Positions 60,637-64,000 of a DNA stretch of 64,000 nucleotides are shown here, in pieces. The translations under genes and the position numbers were made by a program. The DNA comes from Hymenobacter cyanobacteriorum (lineage in GTDB: Bacteria; Bacteroidota; Bacteroidia; Cytophagales; Hymenobacteraceae), in assembly GCF_022631375.1 (NCBI RefSeq), contig NZ_JALBGC010000003.1, positions 372,001 to 436,000 of the forward strand, in the 5' to 3' direction. The notes under the pieces are model-generated. The model was given only the letters and a program-made list of their open reading frames with translations. It did not search any database and had not been told where the DNA came from. Each line of letters opens with the position of its first letter. Position 1 is the stretch's first letter.

Positions 60637-61905
60637 ATGCCCTACTATACCATTGCCCTGCTGCTGCTCGGAATTGCCATTTTGGGTGTGGCCTGGCTGC
60701 CGTCGCTGCTCGAGAAGTACCCGCTTTCGTATCCCATTCTATACATTCTGCTGGGGCTGGGCGTGTGCAGCCTGCCCATTCCGCTGCCCCACGCCGACCC
60801 GCTGGTGCACCCCGTCTTCGTGAAGCACCTCTCGGAGCTGTGCGTGATTGTGGCCCTCACGGGCACTGGGCTGAAGATTGACCGGCCGTTTTCGCTGCGG
60901 GCCTGGCGCTCGCCGCTGCTGCTGGTGCTCGTGCTCATGGTGTTCACCATTGCCGGGCTGGCACTGGCGGGGCACTGGCTGCTGGGGCTGGCACCGGCTT
61001 CGGCGTTGCTGCTGGCCGCCGCCCTGGCCCCCACCGACCCCGTGCTGGCCGGCGACGTGCAGGTGGGCGACCCCGGCGAAGGCCGCGAAGACAACGTGCG
61101 CTTCGCCCTCACCGGCGAGGCCGGTTTGAACGACGGCCTGGCCTTTCCCTTCGTGTACCTGGCCTTGGCGCTGCTGCCCACGGCCGTGCCGCTAGACGAG
61201 CGGCTGCGCCACTGGCTGTGGATGGACGTGGGCTACCGCATTGGGGTGGGCGTGCTGCTGGGCTGGCTGTCGGGCAAATTCCTGGCTTACCTGATTTTCA
61301 ACCTGCCCAAGCGGGTCAGCATCAAAACCGAGGGCTACGGGTTTGTGGCGCTGGCCGTCACGCTCACGTCCTACGCCATCACGGAGCTGGTGCACGGCTA
61401 TGGCTTTCTGGCGGTGTTCATTGCCGCCATCACGCTGCGCAGCCGCGAGCGCAAGCACGAGTACCACCGCCTCATGCACGCTTTTACGGACCAGATGGAG
61501 CGGCTGTTCATCGTCGTTATTCTGCTGCTGCTGGGCGCGGCCATTGCCGATGGCTTGCTGCGGGCCCTTACCTGGCCGGGGGCGGCGCTGGGGGTGCTGC
61601 TGGTGCTGGTGCTGCGGCCGCTGGGCGGCATGCTCACGCTCATCCGCTCGCCGCGCATCAACCTGGCCGAGCGGGCCGTGATTTCCTTTTTCGGCATCCG
61701 GGGCATCGGCTCGGTGTTTTACGTGGCCTACGCGCTGGGCGAGGCCGACTTCCCGCAGGCCCGCCAGATTTGGGCGGTGCTGGCCTTCACCATGCTGCTG
61801 TCCATCACCGTGCACGGCGTGCTGGCCACGCCCGTCATGAACTGGCTCGACCGCCGCCACGGCCGCCAAACCGCTGCCGAAATCACCGAAGCAACCGCGG
61901 AATAA
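60637..61905 (+). CDS. Na+/H+ antiporter of the CPA1 family
   Basis: Inner-membrane antiporter of 422 residues with about 12 hydrophobic segments; the ATG at 60637 starts the first one ([20 protein letters not shown]). The core ion-binding site is visible in [16 protein letters not shown] (Thr-Asp-Pro) and [13 protein letters not shown] (Asn-Asp). [17 protein letters not shown] has the conserved arginine. It should exchange cytoplasmic Na+ or K+ for H+. No operon partner is evident. Confidence 0.92.
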   Translation: MPYYTIALLLLGIAILGVAWLPSLLEKYPLSYPILYILLGLGVCSLPIPLPHADPLVHPVFVKHLSELCVIVALTGTGLKIDRPFSLRAWRSPLLLVLVLMVFTIAGLALAGHWLLGLAPASALLLAAALAPTDPVLAGDVQVGDPGEGREDNVRFALTGEAGLNDGLAFPFVYLALALLPTAVPLDERLRHWLWMDVGYRIGVGVLLGWLSGKFLAYLIFNLPKRVSIKTEGYGFVALAVTLTSYAITELVHGYGFLAVFIAAITLRSRERKHEYHRLMHAFTDQMERLFIVVILLLLGAAIADGLLRALTWPGAALGVLLVLVLRPLGGMLTLIRSPRINLAERAVISFFGIRGIGSVFYVAYALGEADFPQARQIWAVLAFTMLLSITVHGVLATPVMNWLDRRHGRQTAAEITEATAE

Positions 61906-61941
61906 GCCCGATGCACGCGGGGCAGTTGCTACGGCTAGTTC

Positions 61942-61949
61942 TATATTTG
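61942..61949 (+). promoter_or_regulatory. Putative -7 element of dut
   Basis: TATATTTG, a full match to TAnnTTTG, 21 bases upstream of the dut start. A TTG at 61926 is too close to be a normal -33. Confidence 0.45.
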
Positions 61950-61969
61950 CCCACCCCTACCCTGCCCGC

Positions 61970-62401
61970 ATGCGCATCCCCGTTATCAATCATTCCAGCC
62001 ACCCGCTGCCCGAGTACCAGACGCCCCACGCCGCCGGCCTCGACCTGCGCGCCCACCTGACGGCGCCCGTCACGCTCGGCCCGCTCGAGCGCGCCCTTAT
62101 CCCCACGGGGCTGAGCCTGGAAATTCCCGTCGGGTACGAGGCCCAGATTCGGCCCCGCAGCGGCCTGGCCCTCAAGCACGGCATCGGGCTGGTAAATAGC
62201 CCGGGCACGATTGATGCCGACTACCGCGGCGAAGTGCGGGTGCTGCTCGTGAATTTATCGAACGAGCCCTTCGTGGTGAACGACGGCGAACGCATTGCCC
62301 AGCTGATAGTTGCCAAACACGAAACCATTGCTTGGCAGCCCGTCGAAACCTTGAGCGAAACCCAACGCGGCGCGGGCGGGTATGGTAGCACGGGGCGCTA
62401 G
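61970..62401 (+). CDS. dut: dUTP diphosphatase (dUTPase)
   Basis: Enzyme of 143 residues that hydrolyses dUTP to dUMP, keeping uracil out of DNA. Motifs: AAGLDLRA (I), [12 protein letters not shown] (II), [10 protein letters not shown] (III, catalytic Asp), and the C-terminal [10 protein letters not shown] (V). All five trimeric-dUTPase motifs can be followed. It is on the same strand as the nucleotidyltransferase but separated by a palindromic repeat. Confidence 0.97.
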   Translation: MRIPVINHSSHPLPEYQTPHAAGLDLRAHLTAPVTLGPLERALIPTGLSLEIPVGYEAQIRPRSGLALKHGIGLVNSPGTIDADYRGEVRVLLVNLSNEPFVVNDGERIAQLIVAKHETIAWQPVETLSETQRGAGGYGSTGR

Positions 62402-62404
62402 TAG

Positions 62405-62502
62405 TTAGTTGTCAGTTGTTCGTTGTCAGTTGTAAGAAGCAGACATCGTTACAGAACTGGCAACAACCGCCTGATAACTGACAACCAACAACTGACAACT
62501 AA
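62405..62502. repeat. Palindromic intergenic repeat, TTGTCAGTTGTT family
   Basis: A 27-bp inverted repeat with one mismatch (62405-62431 with 62476-62502) and a 44-base loop, between dut and the nucleotidyltransferase gene; same family as 18778-18867. Confidence 0.9.
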
Positions 62503-62511
62503 CCAAGAAAC

Positions 62512-63522
62512 ATGAAAATCATCGTCCCGATGGCCGGCATGGGCAAGCGCATGCGCCCCCACACCCTCACCGTTCCCAAGCCCCTGGTGCCCATCGCCGG
62601 CAAGCCCATTGTGCAGCGCCTCGTGGAGGATATTGCCAAAGTGTGCGGCGAACCCGTGGACGAAGTGGCTTTCATCATCGGCCGTTTCGGCGCGGAGGTG
62701 GAAAAGAGCCTGGTGAAAATCGCCGAATCAGTGGGCGCTAAGGGCACCATCGTGTACCAGGATGAGCCGCTGGGCACCGCCCACGCCATTCTCTGCGCCA
62801 AGGACAGCCTGACCGGCCCACTGGTCGTGGCCTTCGCCGATACGCTGTTTAAAGCGGATTTCGTGCTCGATTCGAGCGTGCCCGGCACCATCTGGGTGCA
62901 GAAGGTGGACGACCCTAAGCCCTTCGGCGTGGTGAAGCTGAACGAGCAGGGCCAGATTACGGAGTTCGTGGAGAAGCCCCAGGAATTCGTGTCGGACCTC
63001 GCCATCATCGGCATATACTACTTCCAGGACGGCGAGTACCTGCGCAGCGAGCTGCAATACCTGCTCGACAACGACATCAAGGACAAAGGCGAGTACCAGC
63101 TCACCAACGCCCTCGAAAACATGAAGAACAAAGGCACGGTCTTCGTGCCCGGCCGCGTGACGGAGTGGCTTGACTGCGGCAACAAGGACGCTACTGTATT
63201 CACCAACCAGCGCTACCTCGAGTACCTGAAGGAGCGCGGCGAGAGCCTGGTGCACGAGTCGGCCACCATCACCAACTCGGTGCTCATCGAGCCGGTGTAC
63301 GTGGGCGAGGGTGCCGTCATCACCAACTCGGTGGTGGGCCCACACGTGAGCCTGGGTGCCCACGCCAACGTGCGCGACACCCGCCTGAGCAACTCCATCG
63401 TGCAGCAGTCGGCCTCGCTGCTGAACGTGGTTATCACTAATTCGATGGTGGGCAACTTCGCCACCGTGGCCGGCACCCCCGACGATTTGAGCCTCGGCGA
63501 TTATAACCAGCTGCGGGTGTGA
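62512..63522 (+). CDS. Sugar-phosphate nucleotidyltransferase (RmlA/GlmU-like)
   Basis: Protein of 336 residues starting MKIIVPMAGMGKRMRPHT, the nucleotide-binding signature of the NDP-sugar pyrophosphorylase family with KPLVPIAGKPIVQ. GTAHAILCA and the acidic ADTLF (metal Asp) follow. A C-terminal left-handed beta-helix (VLIEPVYVGEGAVITNSVVG) makes it a two-domain enzyme, similar to glucose-1-phosphate thymidylyltransferases with LbH. It probably makes NDP-sugars for cell-surface glycans; the nucleotide and sugar are not assigned. Confidence 0.9.
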   Translation: MKIIVPMAGMGKRMRPHTLTVPKPLVPIAGKPIVQRLVEDIAKVCGEPVDEVAFIIGRFGAEVEKSLVKIAESVGAKGTIVYQDEPLGTAHAILCAKDSLTGPLVVAFADTLFKADFVLDSSVPGTIWVQKVDDPKPFGVVKLNEQGQITEFVEKPQEFVSDLAIIGIYYFQDGEYLRSELQYLLDNDIKDKGEYQLTNALENMKNKGTVFVPGRVTEWLDCGNKDATVFTNQRYLEYLKERGESLVHESATITNSVLIEPVYVGEGAVITNSVVGPHVSLGAHANVRDTRLSNSIVQQSASLLNVVITNSMVGNFATVAGTPDDLSLGDYNQLRV

Positions 63523-63549
63523 TATTTTTCACCTGATTAACGTTAGCAG

Positions 63550-63579
63550 CGACGCGGCCTTCTGATGGGGGCCGCGTCG
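63550..63579 (+). terminator. Terminator of the nucleotidyltransferase gene
   Basis: CGACGCGGCC (63550-63559) pairs perfectly with GGCCGCGTCG (63570-63579), followed by a T-rich stretch. Confidence 0.75.
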
Positions 63580-63632
63580 TTGGTTTATTCCCCTTAATTT
63601 TGGGAGCCGGGCCCTGCGTCCGGCTTTGTTAT

Positions 63633-64000
63633 ATGGCTGCTGCTATGATGCGTCGAGTTGTGCTGAGCGTGGTGTTGTGGGCCGGCCTGTTGGGCGGCGT
63701 GGTAGTGGCGCAGGTGCCCGAGGGCAGCAACGTGCCCGCCGCGTCCGAAAAGCCCCTGACGCGCCGCCAGCAAAAAGCCCTCGAAAAGGAGCAGCACGAG
63801 TTGGAAAAGAAGCTGGCCGAAGCGCGCGCCAAGCGCGCCGCGCTGCGCGCCCAGATGTCGTCGCTGATGACCGAGCGCGAGCGCGAGCGCAGCGAAGCCC
63901 TGTTCGTGGACGGCGTGAAATATTCGCTGCTCGAAGACTACAACAAGGCCCTCGAAAGCTTGCTGAAGGCCTACGCCATCGACCCCGACAACGCGGCCAT
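63633..64000 (+). CDS. Exported TPR-domain protein (partial)
   Basis: Reading frame open to the right edge, about 122 codons visible. It starts at the ATG at 63633 (or 63645) with a signal peptide (VVLSVVLWAGLLGGVVVAQ). A highly charged coiled coil follows (RRQQKALEKEQHELEKKLAE), then a tetratricopeptide-like repeat (SLLEDYNKALESLLKAYAI) near the edge. TPR proteins act as scaffolds. The remainder is outside the window. Confidence 0.75.
   Translation, partial: MAAAMMRRVVLSVVLWAGLLGGVVVAQVPEGSNVPAASEKPLTRRQQKALEKEQHELEKKLAEARAKRAALRAQMSSLMTERERERSEALFVDGVKYSLLEDYNKALESLLKAYAIDPDNAA

Overview
The window looks like a chromosome segment of a GC-rich Bacteroidota, most probably a Hymenobacter-type Cytophagales bacterium. 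The signs are T9SS-sorted surface proteins, Bacteroidota-style promoters (TTTG, about 20 bases, TAnnTTTG), a fused aspartokinase/homoserine dehydrogenase followed by thrB and thrC, a Bacteroidota-type tyrosine integrase, and gene families typical of that group. This placement is an inference from gene content. No rRNA or complete tRNA gene is present.

Layout. (1) 1-7155: the end of a genomic island of lower GC. It holds a truncated type I methylase gene (hsdM), a convergent AAA-ATPase/subtilase pair resembling the IetAS anti-phage system, and a tyrosine integrase. It ends in the 3' half of a tRNA-Gly(CCC) gene, the apparent attachment site. (2) 7547-12449: the threonine operon thrA-thrB-thrC, with palindromic repeats in the gaps. 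(3) 12603-15348: a heme-binding lipoprotein, a DUF3833-like lipoprotein and an FAD oxidoreductase. (4) 15424-25802: alpha-glucan metabolism, with an SLC45-type sugar transporter, two exported GH13 amylases, a secreted lipoprotein and a glucan phosphorylase-like enzyme that lacks the PLP lysine. An SDR gene and a GxxExxY nuclease-like gene inside 52-bp inverted repeats interrupt it. (5) 25964-34520: housekeeping and envelope genes, including a SRAP protein, an RlpA-like lipoprotein, a GH25 lysozyme and a BamA/TamA-like barrel. (6) 34676-42916: a 2746-residue secreted protein with 35 FG-GAP motifs in five groups of seven, read as five seven-bladed propellers, plus a T9SS tail. (7) 43327-53451: hemW, a hydrolase, a cyclase-family protein, ribosomal L27/L21, and the ribonucleotide reductase genes nrdB and nrdA, with DnaA-box-like sites upstream of each. 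(8) 53464-59343: an accessory zone. A HicA/HicB-like pair lies between nrdA and a diverged second copy of the nrdA 3' end. It is followed by small toxin-antitoxin-like and immunity-like genes separated by about 11 copies of a palindromic repeat. (9) 59536-64000: a DUF5694-type lipoprotein, a Na+/H+ antiporter, dut, a nucleotidyltransferase and the start of a TPR protein.

The strongest candidates for something undescribed are the repeat-punctuated array of TA and immunity genes (55.8-58.9 kb), the nrdA 3'-end duplication around the HicAB-like insert (53.3-54.5 kb), the inverted-repeat-bounded GxxExxY gene (19.6-20.1 kb), and the convergent IetAS-like pair beside the tRNA-Gly attachment site.
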